Source: Lawsonella clevelandensis (GTDB lineage Bacteria; Actinomycetota; Actinomycetes; Mycobacteriales; Mycobacteriaceae). Taken from it: DNA of 64,000 bases. Each line of letters begins with the position of its first letter. Position 1 is the stretch's first letter. The notes beneath the pieces were generated by a model. It did not search any database and had not been told where the DNA came from. It worked only from the letters and a program-made list of their open reading frames with translations. Below, piece by piece: positions 1 to 11,181 of this stretch. The translations under genes and the position numbers were made by a program. The stretch spans positions 62,001-126,000 of the forward strand of contig NZ_CP009312.1 of assembly GCF_001293125.1 (NCBI RefSeq), read 5' to 3'.

Positions 1-98
1 TCGGGAAGAGCAAAGGACAGCTTCTGAACGAGGGCGATGGCCTCAAGGTGATTGAGGTTCATCTTCCAGTTACCGGCGATAAGCGGCTTACGAGCCAT
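1..98 (-). CDS. tpiA: Triosephosphate isomerase, N-terminal fragment cut by the window edge
   Basis: Only the first 32 codons lie in the window. They read [20 protein letters not shown], with the family hallmark NWKMN that carries the substrate-binding Asn and Lys. The enzyme interconverts dihydroxyacetone phosphate and glyceraldehyde 3-phosphate in the cytoplasm. An AAGGAG ribosome site lies six bases before the ATG. The gene follows pgk by 29 bases, so it is almost certainly the last of the visible gap-pgk-tpiA genes. The C-terminal catalytic Glu loop is outside the window. Confidence 0.93.
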   Translation of the reverse strand, partial: MARKPLIAGNWKMNLNHLEAIALVQKLSFALP

Positions 99-127
99 GA
101 GTTTTCTCCTTAGATAGAACGAAGACG

Positions 128-1339
128 TTACTTTTCAAGAACGGCGATACCGGGCAGATCTTTACCCTCGAGCAGTTCGAGGGAAGCGCCACCACCGGTG
201 GAGATGTGCGAGAAACCATCTTCATCGAGTACGAGGGTGCGAACTGCTGCGGCAGAGTCGCCACCACCAACGACAGAGAAAGCACCATTTGCGGTGGCGG
301 CAATAATTGCCTCGGCAACGCCACGGGTACCGTTGGAGAACTTCTCGAATTCGAAGACGCCGGCAGGACCATTCCAGAAGATGGACTTAGCTGCGGCAAG
401 GCGTCCGGCAAACTTTTCAACAGACTTTGGGCCAACATCGAGACCCATCCAGCCGTCGGGGATTTCGTCGGCCGCAACGGTCTTGGAATCAGCAACCTTG
501 TCGAACTTATCTGCAACGACAATATCGACGGGCAGGGAGATGACGTCGCCGTACTTCTCGAGCAGCTCCTTGCAGGTGTCCACCATGTCCTCTTCAAGGA
601 GCGAGGTTCCCACCTCGTAGCCCTGAGCCTTCAGGAAGGTGAAGCACATGCCGCCACCGATGACGAGCGTATCAGCCTTCGGGGCGAGTGATTCGATAAC
701 GCCGAGTTTGTCGGACACCTTCGAACCACCAAGCACCACAGCGTAGGGGCGAGCCGGATTTTCCACCAGCTGGGAAAGGGTCGTTACCTCATGCTCAACG
801 AGCTTTCCGGCATATGCGGGAAGCAGCTTGGCGATGTCATAGACAGAAGCCTGCTTGCGGTGGACGACGCCAAAGCCGTCAGAGACAAAAGCACCGTTAT
901 CGCCGGTGAGGGCCTTATACTCGGCAGCGAGGGATTGGCGTTCGGCTTCATCCTTGGAGGTTTCGCGGGCGTCGTAGCGGACGTTCTGGAGCAGCAGAAT
1001 ATCGCCGTCGTTAAGGCCACGGGCACGCTCAACTGCATCGGGGCCGGTGACGTCTTCGGCGATCTGAACGAACTGGCCAAGCTGGTTGCTGAGTTCTTCG
1101 GCAACGGGGGCAAGGGAGTAAGCCGGGTTCGGTTCGCCCTTGGGGCGACCGAGGTGGGCGGAGACGATTACGCGAGCGCCGCCGTCAAGAAGAGCTTTGA
1201 GAGTGGGAAGGGACGCGGTGATGCGACCCGGATCGGTGATCACGCCGTCCTTGAGCGGAACGTTGAGGTCGGAACGAACGAGTACGGTACGGCCAGCAAC
1301 GCCCTCAGCCAGAAGATCGTCCAGAGTTTGGACTGCCAT
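128..1339 (-). CDS. pgk: Phosphoglycerate kinase
   Basis: Cytoplasmic enzyme of lower glycolysis that makes ATP from 1,3-bisphosphoglycerate. The 403-residue product has the N-terminal substrate motif VRSDLNVPL (about residues 20-30), the SAHLGRPKG motif (about 60-70) and the C-terminal nucleotide-binding GGGDSAAA (about 370). The length is usual for the family. I start at the ATG at 1339 because GGAGAA precedes it at good spacing; a slightly longer in-frame start at 1354 has no ribosome site. It lies between gap (225 bases upstream, with a strong hairpin in the gap) and tpiA (29 bases downstream). Confidence 0.97.
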   Translation of the reverse strand: MAVQTLDDLLAEGVAGRTVLVRSDLNVPLKDGVITDPGRITASLPTLKALLDGGARVIVSAHLGRPKGEPNPAYSLAPVAEELSNQLGQFVQIAEDVTGPDAVERARGLNDGDILLLQNVRYDARETSKDEAERQSLAAEYKALTGDNGAFVSDGFGVVHRKQASVYDIAKLLPAYAGKLVEHEVTTLSQLVENPARPYAVVLGGSKVSDKLGVIESLAPKADTLVIGGGMCFTFLKAQGYEVGTSLLEEDMVDTCKELLEKYGDVISLPVDIVVADKFDKVADSKTVAADEIPDGWMGLDVGPKSVEKFAGRLAAAKSIFWNGPAGVFEFEKFSNGTRGVAEAIIAATANGAFSVVGGGDSAAAVRTLVLDEDGFSHISTGGGASLELLEGKDLPGIAVLEK

Positions 1340-1465
1340 AACTTTATTCTCCAATGATGTACGTGTGTAGAAGTGCTACACGGAATGCGATTGGAGAGGA
1401 GCTCGGGGAAGCCCTCTCTCCGGTTCTATTGTCCTCGATTTCAGCGTCAAGGGCTAGGTATGCAA

Positions 1466-1499
1466 CGAGCCTGGCCTATCACAGGATAGGCCAGGCTCG
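1466..1499 (-). terminator. 15-bp perfect hairpin between gap and pgk
   Basis: Arms 1466-1480 and 1485-1499 (CGAGCCTGGCCTATC and its exact complement) enclose a four-base loop, acag. It sits about 65 bases after the gap stop and about 125 bases before pgk. There is no good U-run on the minus strand, so it may be a partial terminator, an RNA-processing site or a stabiliser that makes gap mRNA more abundant than pgk-tpiA mRNA. The structure is seen directly; the role is inferred. Confidence 0.6.
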
Positions 1500-1564
1500 G
1501 AGTCTACATCGTCATCGAATCACGACCACGGTGGGGAGTTTCGATGGCCTACGCTCTTACTAGT

Positions 1565-2626
<1,062 letters not shown>

Positions 2627-2740
2627 TCACCAGCGACTCTAAGAATAGTGGCTTACCTTCCGAATCGCACTTTTGCGAGAGTTGAAAACCGTATATTCCC
2701 AGGTCGCCAGGAAGTGGGTGTGATTAAAAACACACAAACT

Positions 2741-2770
2741 AGTATGGCAACTGTTGCGTCACGTTCGCAA
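2741..2770 (-). promoter_or_regulatory. Candidate gap promoter in the whiA-gap intergenic region
   Basis: On the minus strand TTGCGA (2770-2765) and CATACT (2746-2741) are 18 bases apart, resembling a primary sigma-factor promoter about 160 bases upstream of the gap start. The surrounding 2582-2842 region is the longest gene-free stretch in the window and is AT-rich compared with its flanks. Apart from a weak 6-bp inverted repeat near 2810-2831 I see no RNA gene or other element there. The promoter assignment rests on motif similarity only. Confidence 0.35.
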
Positions 2771-2842
2771 ATTTTGCTAGAGATTCGCTGTTAAAAACAA
2801 TACTGAAAGCACATTTCAATCCTCATGTGCAACTCTCAGCAA

Positions 2843-3829
2843 CTACATATCAAGCAATTCAGGGTTGCGTGCTGCCGCTGCCGTCTCCGTATCCGCTACT
2901 CCTAATTCTTCCGCCCGACGATCTGCCAACGACAGTAAACGGCGAATACGACCAGCTATCGCATCCTTCGTCATAGGTGGTTCAGCTAAACGCCCAAGTT
3001 CCTCCAAGGACGCTTGGCGATGATCAAGGCGCAGCAAGCCAGCAGCCAACAAATGATCTGGAATATCGTCCCCCAAAATCTCTATAGCCCGTTCCACACG
3101 CGCCGCGGAGGCTACCGCTGCTCGTGCAGACCGTCGCAAGTTAGCATCGTCAAAATTTGCTAGACGATTAGCCGTTGCCCGAACTTCGCGACGCTTCCGC
3201 TGCTCTTCCCAAACGGCGCGTGTTTCCGGAGCACCAATAACCCGCAGCATCTCCCCAATCTGCTCGGCATCACGAATAACGACGCGATCTGTCCCCCGCA
3301 CCTCTCGAGACTTCGCGCTAATACCCAGCCGCCGAGCTGCTCCCACCATTGCCAACGCCGCCTCCGGACAGGGACACGTCACCTCTAAGGAACAAGAACG
3401 GCCCGGCTCCGTCAGCGAGCCATGCCCCAAAAAAGCGCCCCGCCACGCCGCAGCTGCATCCTCAAGGGAGCCAGCGACCACCGCCGCAGGAAGACCCCGC
3501 ACTGCTACGCCACGACGGTCTAACAACCCCAATAGTCTGGCCAGATCCCCACCATGCGGATCCAACCGCAGAAGATAACGATGGGGACTGTTCTCCCCCG
3601 ACCCCAAAATATTGAGCTCCATCGGGAAGTGGTAAAGATGATCAATGCCAGCGACAACCCGCCGCGCAATGGCCTCCGTATCCACTTCTGCTTCCAGGAC
3701 CAAACGGGCGCCGTGCGGATGAAGTGTGCCGACAAAACGTAGCAAGGTCGCCAATTCTGCGATAAGCGGAGTACGCCGCGGAACTGCAACCTTCGTCAAT
3801 TCCGCCTTCACCGCTGCCGTCAACGACAC
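2843..3829 (-). CDS. whiA: Sporulation/cell-division transcription regulator WhiA
   Basis: WhiA is a DNA-binding regulator made of a degenerate LAGLIDADG homing-endonuclease fold (N-terminal two thirds) and a C-terminal helix-turn-helix; in Actinobacteria it controls septation genes, with WhiB-type partners. The 328-residue protein shows the typical start [12 protein letters not shown], the core [12 protein letters not shown]-like segment and the C-terminal [20 protein letters not shown] that forms the HTH. I start at GTG 3829, where AGGGAAGAAGG lies upstream; a GTG at 3856 would add nine residues. It follows rapZ by only 44 bases; yvcK, normally between them, is absent. Confidence 0.93.
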   Translation of the reverse strand: MSLTAAVKAELTKVAVPRRTPLIAELATLLRFVGTLHPHGARLVLEAEVDTEAIARRVVAGIDHLYHFPMELNILGSGENSPHRYLLRLDPHGGDLARLLGLLDRRGVAVRGLPAAVVAGSLEDAAAAWRGAFLGHGSLTEPGRSCSLEVTCPCPEAALAMVGAARRLGISAKSREVRGTDRVVIRDAEQIGEMLRVIGAPETRAVWEEQRKRREVRATANRLANFDDANLRRSARAAVASAARVERAIEILGDDIPDHLLAAGLLRLDHRQASLEELGRLAEPPMTKDAIAGRIRRLLSLADRRAEELGVADTETAAAARNPELLDM

Positions 3830-3873
3830 AACAACACCTTCTTCCCTACCAGGCACTTCTGCCCGCTGATACC

Positions 3874-4746
3874 CTACTCACGGCCCAAGTCGCGATGCAC
3901 TGCCGTTACATTAGCGTCTGAAATAGCTTCTCCAAGGCGACGCGCCAGCTCCATGGTAGTCGCAACAGAGCGATGCTTCCCGCCAGTACACCCCACACCC
4001 AACAGCACATAAGCCTTGCCCTCAGCACGATATCCAGGCGTCGCCAAGGTAATCATGTGGGCAAAGCTTTCAATAAACCCCTCCGCGACATCATTATTGA
4101 GCACATACTCAGCCACATCCGCATCCATTCCAGAGTGCGGCCGCAACGCTGGTACCCAGTACGGGTTAGGAAGAAAACGCATATCAACGACGAAATCAGC
4201 GTCAAGTGGTATGCCGTATTTAAACCCGAAGGACTCCACAATAATGTCAAGTCCTTTCTCCCCCGAGGCACGAAACTCTGACAACCGTTCACGCAACTTT
4301 GTGGAGGTCAAACGTGAGGTATCCACGACGAGATCCGCATGGTTCTTCAAGTCCGCCAGCAGCTCACGCTCGTCTTTAATACCCTCCTCCAAAGGGCGTT
4401 TATCCTGCAAAGGGTGGGTCTTTCGCAATTGGTTATAGCGTCGAATAAGCACCTCATCGGACGCATCGAGGAAGAGCACACGGGGCGACCAACCACGCGA
4501 GCGCAACTCATGGACAACGAAGTCGAGGGAGCCAGAAAAACTCTGCGAGCGAACGTCAGTCACAATGGCTAAACGCCGGATCTCTCGCTTAGAGTTCTGC
4601 GTAATTTCAGCGGTACGAACAATGAGCTCCATTGGCAAATTATCGACGACATACCAGCCGAATTCCTCCAGCAGTCGGGCAGCGGTTCCACGTCCCGCAC
4701 CGGACATGCCAGAAATAAGAACGATCTCTAAGGGGTCAGTAGACAC
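3874..4746 (-). CDS. rapZ: RNase adapter/nucleotide-binding protein RapZ (YvcJ)
   Basis: P-loop nucleotide-binding protein; in E. coli it delivers the small RNA GlmZ to RNase E, while the actinobacterial role is not settled. The 290-residue product has Walker [11 protein letters not shown] (residues 13-22), the DNLP motif after it, a Walker B-like VLFLDASDE and the conserved C-terminal [10 protein letters not shown]. The start is GTG with a modest GTGAGG ribosome site. It lies between uvrC (78 bases upstream) and whiA, a classic order, except that yvcK is missing downstream. Confidence 0.93.
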   Translation of the reverse strand: MSTDPLEIVLISGMSGAGRGTAARLLEEFGWYVVDNLPMELIVRTAEITQNSKREIRRLAIVTDVRSQSFSGSLDFVVHELRSRGWSPRVLFLDASDEVLIRRYNQLRKTHPLQDKRPLEEGIKDERELLADLKNHADLVVDTSRLTSTKLRERLSEFRASGEKGLDIIVESFGFKYGIPLDADFVVDMRFLPNPYWVPALRPHSGMDADVAEYVLNNDVAEGFIESFAHMITLATPGYRAEGKAYVLLGVGCTGGKHRSVATTMELARRLGEAISDANVTAVHRDLGRE

Positions 4747-4824
4747 AGTGCGAGCCTCACTCTCTAGTGATCCACAATGACAGCACCGAGAGCGGTGCCG
4801 ACCTCACCTCATAGTGTGCCAGAT

Positions 4825-6758
4825 TTAACCGTGCAGAGCCGCAAAAACCTTCTTAGCCCGCTGTGGACCGAAACCAGGGACTGCTGCTATCTCCTCAGCG
4901 TTGGCTTCCCGCAGCTTTTTCATCGTTCCGAAATGGTTCATCAGCGCTTGGTGAAGAGCCGGGCCAACCCCTTCAATCCTTTCCAGTTCCGACGCGACCA
5001 TGTCCTTCGAGCGACGCTTCCGGTGGAATCCGATAGCCGTACGGTGGGATTCATCGCGTACTCGCTGTAACAAATACAGCGCTTCAGATTCACGCGGGAG
5101 GATAAGAGGATGCTCTTCCTCCGGTACCCACACTTCTTCAAGGCGCTTTGCTAGCCCGACAACGGGCAGGTCCGTAATACCAAGCTCGTTCAGTACCCCA
5201 GCAGCCGCAGCGACCTGCGGAGCACCACCGTCTACGACAAAAAGCTGCGGTGGATAGACGCTGCGCCGTGCTGGTACGTCCGCAATACTCCCCGCGCTAT
5301 CCGGAACAGCGCGCGCATCCTCACGATAATGCTGAAAACGCCGACGCGTTACCTCTGCGATGGAGCCCACATCATTCGACTGCCCATCACCTGCCGCCTC
5401 TTTAATGAGGTAGGTGCGGTAATCAGACTTTCGCGGTAACCCGTCCTCAAACACCACCAAGGACGCCACAACATTAGTGCCCTGGATATGGCTAATATCG
5501 GTACATTCAATACGCAATGGTGGCTGTGGAAGACCTAGGTAGGTCTGGAGTTCTTCGAGCGCCAACGAGCGAGACGTCAGATCGGACGCACGTTTCAACT
5601 TATGCTGGCGCAGCGCTTCCGCAGCATTCTCCGTCACCGTCTCCATAACGCGAACAAGGTCTCCCCGCTGTGGTTGTCGAATCTCCACTCGACTATTGCG
5701 GATAGTAGACAATTGCTCCGTCAGTTCTTCCGCGTGAGGCGGCAGCACCGGAACAAGGATCAGACGCGGAATGTCTCCGGGATGCGTGTTGTAGAACTGT
5801 GGGAGAAAACTCTCCACCACATAGGGCAGGGCAGGATCGGGTACATTATCCTCCCAGTCCCCCAGATCCGACTCCCCTGTTTTCGATACCACCCAACCCT
5901 GTTGGCCGACGATACACCCATGCCGAAAACGGAAAAGCTGAACAGATGCTTCAATCTCATCAGTCGCCACACCAATAACATCCGCATCTAACGTTTCCTG
6001 CAGCACCACAGCCTGCTTCTCCAACACCGCTTGTAAAGCTGCAATGTGGTCACGCAGACGCGCTGCCTTTTCAAAATCGAGGGCAGCAGCAGCCTCATTC
6101 ATTTCTGCGGTCAAACTGCGAACAATTTCTTTGTCTTGGCCGGTGAGGAAACGCTCCAACTGCACAATAAGTGCGTTATAGTCGGCGAGCTCAACCTGTT
6201 CCACACACGGTGCACAACACTTGCCGATATAGCCCAGTAGGCATGGTCGTCCTAAAGCAGTATGTCGGTTAAACACTCCATTTGTGCAGGTACGAACAGG
6301 AAAAACCTTCGTGAGTTGGTCCAGGGTATCACGCAATGCCCCGACTTTTGGGTAAGGGCCGAAGTAGCGCACGTTCTTCCGTCTCGCCCCACGATAGACC
6401 CAGACACGTGGATAGGTATCCGCCGAAGAGATAGCGAGAAGTGGATAGGACTTATCATCTCGGAATTGAATATTGAAGCGGGGCGAAAAATGCTGAATCC
6501 ATGTCCACTCGAGCTGCAACGCCTCACCCTCATTGGCCACAACGGTCCAATCAACACTAGCCGCTTGGCTCAGCATTCGACGCGAGAGTGGTCGAATGTT
6601 CTCCGCCGAGACAAAGTAGGAGTTCAGCCGATTGCGGAGATTCTTTGCTTTTCCCACATAAATGACACGCCCATAACTATCACGAAATCGGTAGACACCA
6701 GGTTTGGTGGGAATCGTTCCAGGGGCAGGGCGAAAATCTGCGGGAGATCCCATGCCCA

Positions 6759-6759
<1 letters not shown>
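4825..6759 (-). CDS. uvrC: UvrABC excision nuclease subunit C
   Basis: Makes the two incisions around DNA lesions during nucleotide excision repair, with UvrB. The 644-residue protein has the N-terminal GIY-YIG nuclease (PGVYRFRD to YVGKAKNLRNRL, about 19-45), a UVR domain that contacts UvrB (FEKAARLRDHI, about 225), the C-terminal RNase H-like nuclease with VVDGGAPQV, and tandem helix-hairpin-helix motifs at the end (IEGVGPALHQAL, VPGFGPQRAKKV). Its GTG start overlaps the ribH stop by one base (TAGTG), implying coupling; an ATG six bases later (6753) is an alternative. Confidence 0.97.
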
Positions 6760-7310
<551 letters not shown>

Positions 7311-7346
7311 TCACCAGGGCAAGGAAGCCGTTATCCAAAACACACC

Positions 7347-8711
7347 TTAACGGGAATGTTGGTGATGGGAGCACCCACAGTCGCCATCAGCACAGTGATG
7401 ATGGGCGTCCTCGTTAACAGCTGTGCGAGTGTGGTCATGGTCGATCCAAGCGGAGCTTTGCACGTCACTCGTTGCGCTGCCAACAACCGCGTCGAGATCT
7501 TCAAGAGCATGCCCCATACGATCGCGTTTAGTACGCAAGTAAGTGAGGTTCTCGGGAGTGACATCTAGTGGCAAATGAGCGCGTCCGGTGATCTCCACTC
7601 CATAACCTTCTAGGCCCTCTCGCTTGTCGGGATTGTTCGTCAGTAAACGCATAGAGCGCACACCGAGGTCGTAAAGAATCTGGGCTGCCGACGCGTATTC
7701 ACGCGCATCTGCAGGCAATCCCAACTTGAGATTGGCGTCAACAGTATCTTCGCCCTCATCCTGCAAATGGTATGCACGAAGTTTGTTCAAAAGGCCAATT
7801 CCGCGACCTTCATGACCGCGGAGATAGAGAACAATACCGCGGCCCTCTGCATCAATCATGTCGAGGGAACGGTGAAGTTGGGGTCCGCAGTCGCAACGTC
7901 GAGATCCGAAAACATCGCCGGTGAGGCATTCTGAGTGTACCCGCACCAGCACGTCTCGTCCGTCATCGGCAGCAACGTCGCCCTTGACAACGGCGACATG
8001 CTCCTGGCCATCAATCAAAGAACGGTATCCGACAATCCGAAAGTTCCCGTACTTCGTGGGAAGATTGGCATCAGTGACTCGCTCTACCAGCTTCTCGTGT
8101 TGGCGACGCCACTGGATGAGGTCCTTAATGGAAATCATCGCGATCTTATGGTGGTTGCACCACTCACGCAGCTCAACGGCCCGCGCCATGGTAGTGGGAT
8201 CTTTCTCAGAGACGATCTCGCAAAGTGCACCTGCCGGGGAAAGGCCTGCTAAACGAGCAAGGTCGACAGAGGCTTCAGTGTGACCGGCCCGCACCAGTAC
8301 CCCGCCGGAGACAGCGCGGAGCGGCAAAACGTGCCCTGGCCGGTTAAGGCTAGCAGGACCCGCCACAGGATCAGCCAAGGTACGAATAGTCCGAGCACGG
8401 TCAGCAGCAGAGATACCGGTGGTCGTTCCTTGTGCTGCATCTACAGTAATAGTGTAGGCGGTCTTTCGGGGGTCTTCACTGTGTGCCACCATCGCTGGCA
8501 AATGCAGACGATCGCACAGCTCACCATCCATTCCGACACAGATGTAGCCGGAGGTGTAGCGAATCATAAAAGCAAGGAGCTGTGGTGTCGCCTTTTCGGC
8601 AGCAAAAATCAGGTCCCCTTCGTTTTCACGATTCTCATCGTCGACGACGACAACTGGCTGGCCAATGCCGAAGTCGGCAATGGCCTGCTCAATACTGTCG
8701 AATTCGATCAC
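7347..8711 (-). CDS. ribBA: Bifunctional 3,4-dihydroxy-2-butanone-4-phosphate synthase / GTP cyclohydrolase II
   Basis: Feeds both branches of riboflavin synthesis. The N-terminal RibB domain (about 1-205) has the metal-binding [13 protein letters not shown] and the GHTEA motif; the C-terminal RibA domain has the zinc ligands [16 protein letters not shown] and the catalytic [12 protein letters not shown] choose GTG 8711 because AAGGAG precedes it; an ATG at 8774 would add 21 residues and overlap the previous gene. The final 30 residues are extra: a His/Cys-rich tail including [12 protein letters not shown] that looks able to bind metal. The adjacent upstream gene is a second, free-standing copy of the RibB domain. 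Confidence 0.95.
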   Translation of the reverse strand: MIEFDSIEQAIADFGIGQPVVVVDDENRENEGDLIFAAEKATPQLLAFMIRYTSGYICVGMDGELCDRLHLPAMVAHSEDPRKTAYTITVDAAQGTTTGISAADRARTIRTLADPVAGPASLNRPGHVLPLRAVSGGVLVRAGHTEASVDLARLAGLSPAGALCEIVSEKDPTTMARAVELREWCNHHKIAMISIKDLIQWRRQHEKLVERVTDANLPTKYGNFRIVGYRSLIDGQEHVAVVKGDVAADDGRDVLVRVHSECLTGDVFGSRRCDCGPQLHRSLDMIDAEGRGIVLYLRGHEGRGIGLLNKLRAYHLQDEGEDTVDANLKLGLPADAREYASAAQILYDLGVRSMRLLTNNPDKREGLEGYGVEITGRAHLPLDVTPENLTYLRTKRDRMGHALEDLDAVVGSATSDVQSSAWIDHDHTRTAVNEDAHHHCADGDCGCSHHQHSR

Positions 8712-8757
8712 AGGTGGTGCGCTCCTTGGAGTCTGGGGGATGTCCTCATCGTACTTG

Positions 8758-9387
8758 TTACTGTACGGGATCATGAACCCGTCGCCACTCCGCCAAATCG
8801 GCGATGGAAATCATCGCGATCTTATGGCGGTTGCACCATTCACGCAGTTCTTCTCGCCGCGCCATCGTCGTCGGGTCTTTCTCGGAGACGATTTCACACA
8901 GTGCCGCTACCGGCTCATAGCCGGCGAGTCTAGCGAGATCAGATCCCGCCTCAGTGTGCCCCACTCGGTGGAAAACGCCGCCAGCTACAGCGCGAAGAGG
9001 CAGAACATGGCCAGGGCGATGGAAGTCACTTGCGACAGAGGCTGGATCACCGAGTTTCTTGATAGTGAGGGCTCGATCATGGGCAGAAATTCCGGTTGTG
9101 GTTCCTTCTGCAGCGTCCACGGACACGGTGTAAGCAGTGAGGCGACGATCTTCGCTCTTTTCCCACATAATGGGAAGAGCTAAACGATCGCAGATGTTCG
9201 CATCCATACCGACGCAGATATATCCCGAGGTGTAGCGGATCATAAAGGCAAGCAGCTCGGGAGTAGCTGCAGCGGCAGGGAAAATCAGGTCCCCTTCGTT
9301 TTCACGGTTATCATCGTCGACAACAACAACGGGACGACCTTGTCGGAATTCTTCAATAGCAGTTTCGATGCTCTCGAAAAGGCTCAC
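8758..9387 (-). CDS. ribB: Stand-alone 3,4-dihydroxy-2-butanone-4-phosphate synthase (tandem RibB paralogue)
   Basis: Converts ribulose 5-phosphate to 3,4-dihydroxy-2-butanone 4-phosphate plus formate. The 209 residues align over their whole length with the N-terminal half of the next gene, ribBA, at roughly two-thirds identity by eye. They keep the Mg-binding RENEGD segment, the [12 protein letters not shown] segment and the GHTEA motif, so activity is expected. The GTG start has a GAGAG site. It lies 85 bases after ribE and 46 before ribBA. A separate RibB directly beside RibBA is unusual in Mycobacteriales and looks like a local tandem duplication. Confidence 0.93.
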   Translation of the reverse strand: MSLFESIETAIEEFRQGRPVVVVDDDNRENEGDLIFPAAAATPELLAFMIRYTSGYICVGMDANICDRLALPIMWEKSEDRRLTAYTVSVDAAEGTTTGISAHDRALTIKKLGDPASVASDFHRPGHVLPLRAVAGGVFHRVGHTEAGSDLARLAGYEPVAALCEIVSEKDPTTMARREELREWCNRHKIAMISIADLAEWRRVHDPVQ

Positions 9388-9472
9388 GATTTCACTCTCG
9401 TTCTGTGGTGGTGACGTGTCTAGTATGGCCTATACAGGGGCGGACTAGAGAACTGGGATGGTGACAGATCTC

Positions 9473-10069
9473 TTACTTATAGGGAGTAAGGAGATGATCG
9501 ACATATTTGGCGATCGCGTCGACCTCCACGTTTACTAGGTCTCCCACCTGCGCATCCCCAAAGGTGGTTCGAGCAAGAGTTTCCGGAATAAGGGAAACCT
9601 CTGCCCAGCAATCCCCCACTTCAGAAACAGTGAGGGAAACACCATTGAGGGTGATGGAACCTTTATACGCAACAAAGCGAAGGGTGTCGGGGCTAAGGGA
9701 GATGCGGACAACGCGCTCTGAGTTGATGGAGGAGATAGGTGCGGTGGTGTCGACATGGCCTTGAACTATGTGGCCGCCAAGACGGTCTCCCACTGCGATA
9801 GCACGTTCAAGATTCACGACACTTCCAGGGATGAGAGTTCCCAGCGTGGTGAGACGGAGCGTTTCATGCATGACATCAGCAGCGAATCCGTTGGACAGAA
9901 TGTCAACGACAGTGAGGCAGACACCGTTGACGGCAATGGAGTCGCCCAGGGCCGTTCCGTCCATTACAGTGGAACACTCGATGCTGACGCGTTGTAGGGG
10001 GCTATTCGGCGTGCCGCATTCCACCGCGTCGGCGAAGACTCCACATTCTTCAACGATGCCTGTAAACAC
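9473..10069 (-). CDS. ribE: Riboflavin synthase, alpha chain
   Basis: Dismutates two molecules of 6,7-dimethyl-8-ribityllumazine to riboflavin and the pyrimidine precursor. The 198-residue protein starts MFTGIVEE, the signature of the family, and has the expected two lumazine-binding barrels, each with a G(D/S)-x-NGVCLTV or NGVSLTV motif (about residues 43-52 and 140-150) and a GGHIVQGHVD segment between. The GTG start overlaps the ribD stop by one base (TAGTG). Known as ribC or ribE depending on species. Confidence 0.96.
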   Translation of the reverse strand: MFTGIVEECGVFADAVECGTPNSPLQRVSIECSTVMDGTALGDSIAVNGVCLTVVDILSNGFAADVMHETLRLTTLGTLIPGSVVNLERAIAVGDRLGGHIVQGHVDTTAPISSINSERVVRISLSPDTLRFVAYKGSITLNGVSLTVSEVGDCWAEVSLIPETLARTTFGDAQVGDLVNVEVDAIAKYVDHLLTPYK

Positions 10070-11175
10070 TAGAGCTTCCTCTCCAAAACGAGTTTGAGGT
10101 CTGCTCCTACTTTCTCACAACTCACAAACTGAAAGCGCTGTGCGTTCGGCAAGGTGTCAATAAGCGGGCTATGAGCAGCAGAGAGTCCCTGCCCGAGAAT
10201 CATCGGAGCAGTGTACATCAATACTCGATCAGCATAGCCTCGGGCCAGGAGATCTCCCACCAACCGTGGGCCACCTTCCACCAAAACATCTTGATAGTCG
10301 GAGTCAGCAAAGTAGGTCAGTACATCCTCCCACTCCCGGGTACGGAGATGTGTCAAAGGCGCCGCAGCATACCCCTCGGAGATAGCGCAACTAGGAATTC
10401 CTGAAACATGAGTGAGCTCAACTTCGCCCGCTAATGCACTGGTACCAATAACATAGCGATGAGGTTGATGGGGGTAAAGGTTACCGTGCGGATCACGAGC
10501 TGTCAGCGCGGGGTTATCCGCTGCAAAGGTACCCGTTCCGACGACGATAGCGTCTACTCGTGACCGCTCGAGGTGCGCGTCGGCACGGGCTTCCTCACCA
10601 GTAATCCACTGGCTCGTGCCGTCAGCCGCAGCGGAAAAACCATCGAGGGTAGCAGCCATTTTAACGGTGACGCGAGGACGGCCTGTCTCTTGTTTATGAA
10701 GCCAGGCACCTAGACCACCTAGCCGAACCTGGGCTCGTTGGGCGTCATCGCCTTGTATACAGGTCACTCCACGCTCTGTGAGGTACTGTGCGCCGCCCCC
10801 AAACAAGGTAGTATCAGCGAAGACGTAATGCAACACCGTTATCCCTGCTTCCGCCAAGGCATGTGAACAGGGGCCTGTTTTCCCCCAACTATTACAGGGT
10901 TCGAGGGTAACGATAGCGGTCCCGCCACGTGCCGCCTCACCTGCCATCCGCAGAGCCTCGATTTCAGCATGAGGTCCACCAGGCGGTTGCGTGCACCCGA
11001 TTCCGCACACATGCCCTTCTGCGTCAAGGATAGTAGCGCCGACAGGGGGGTTTGGAGTACTCAATCCGCGTGCATATTCAGCGGCACGGACGGCGAGCCA
11101 GAGGGCTTCTGATGGGCTGGCTGCTTGCCCCCGGCAAGAAAGGATAGTCTCTGGGAGTTGAGGAGACGATGTCAT
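10069..11175 (-). CDS. ribD: Bifunctional riboflavin deaminase/reductase
   Basis: Performs the deamination and side-chain reduction steps that follow GTP cyclohydrolase II. The N-terminal cytidine-deaminase-like domain has the zinc site HAEIEAL with EPCNSWGKTGPC (about 72-110); the C-terminal dihydrofolate-reductase-like domain starts near PRVTVKMAATLDG (about 165) and includes VDAIVVGTGTFAADNP. The 368-residue length is typical. The ATG start is seven bases after the rpe stop and the stop overlaps ribE, so rpe-ribD-ribE is very probably one transcript. Confidence 0.96.
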   Translation of the reverse strand: MTSSPQLPETILSCRGQAASPSEALWLAVRAAEYARGLSTPNPPVGATILDAEGHVCGIGCTQPPGGPHAEIEALRMAGEAARGGTAIVTLEPCNSWGKTGPCSHALAEAGITVLHYVFADTTLFGGGAQYLTERGVTCIQGDDAQRAQVRLGGLGAWLHKQETGRPRVTVKMAATLDGFSAAADGTSQWITGEEARADAHLERSRVDAIVVGTGTFAADNPALTARDPHGNLYPHQPHRYVIGTSALAGEVELTHVSGIPSCAISEGYAAAPLTHLRTREWEDVLTYFADSDYQDVLVEGGPRLVGDLLARGYADRVLMYTAPMILGQGLSAAHSPLIDTLPNAQRFQFVSCEKVGADLKLVLERKL

Positions 11176-11181
11176 AACGCT

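Noticed and set aside
8712-8774. Upstream ATG start for ribBA at 8774
   Set aside because: It would overlap ribB by 17 bases and lacks a ribosome site, whereas GTG 8711 has AAGGAG and starts at the conserved domain.
9388-9472. Possible FMN riboswitch near the rib genes
   Set aside because: I read the gaps before ribD, ribB, ribBA and ribH and found none of the conserved RFN-element segments; rpe and ribD are only seven bases apart, leaving no room there.
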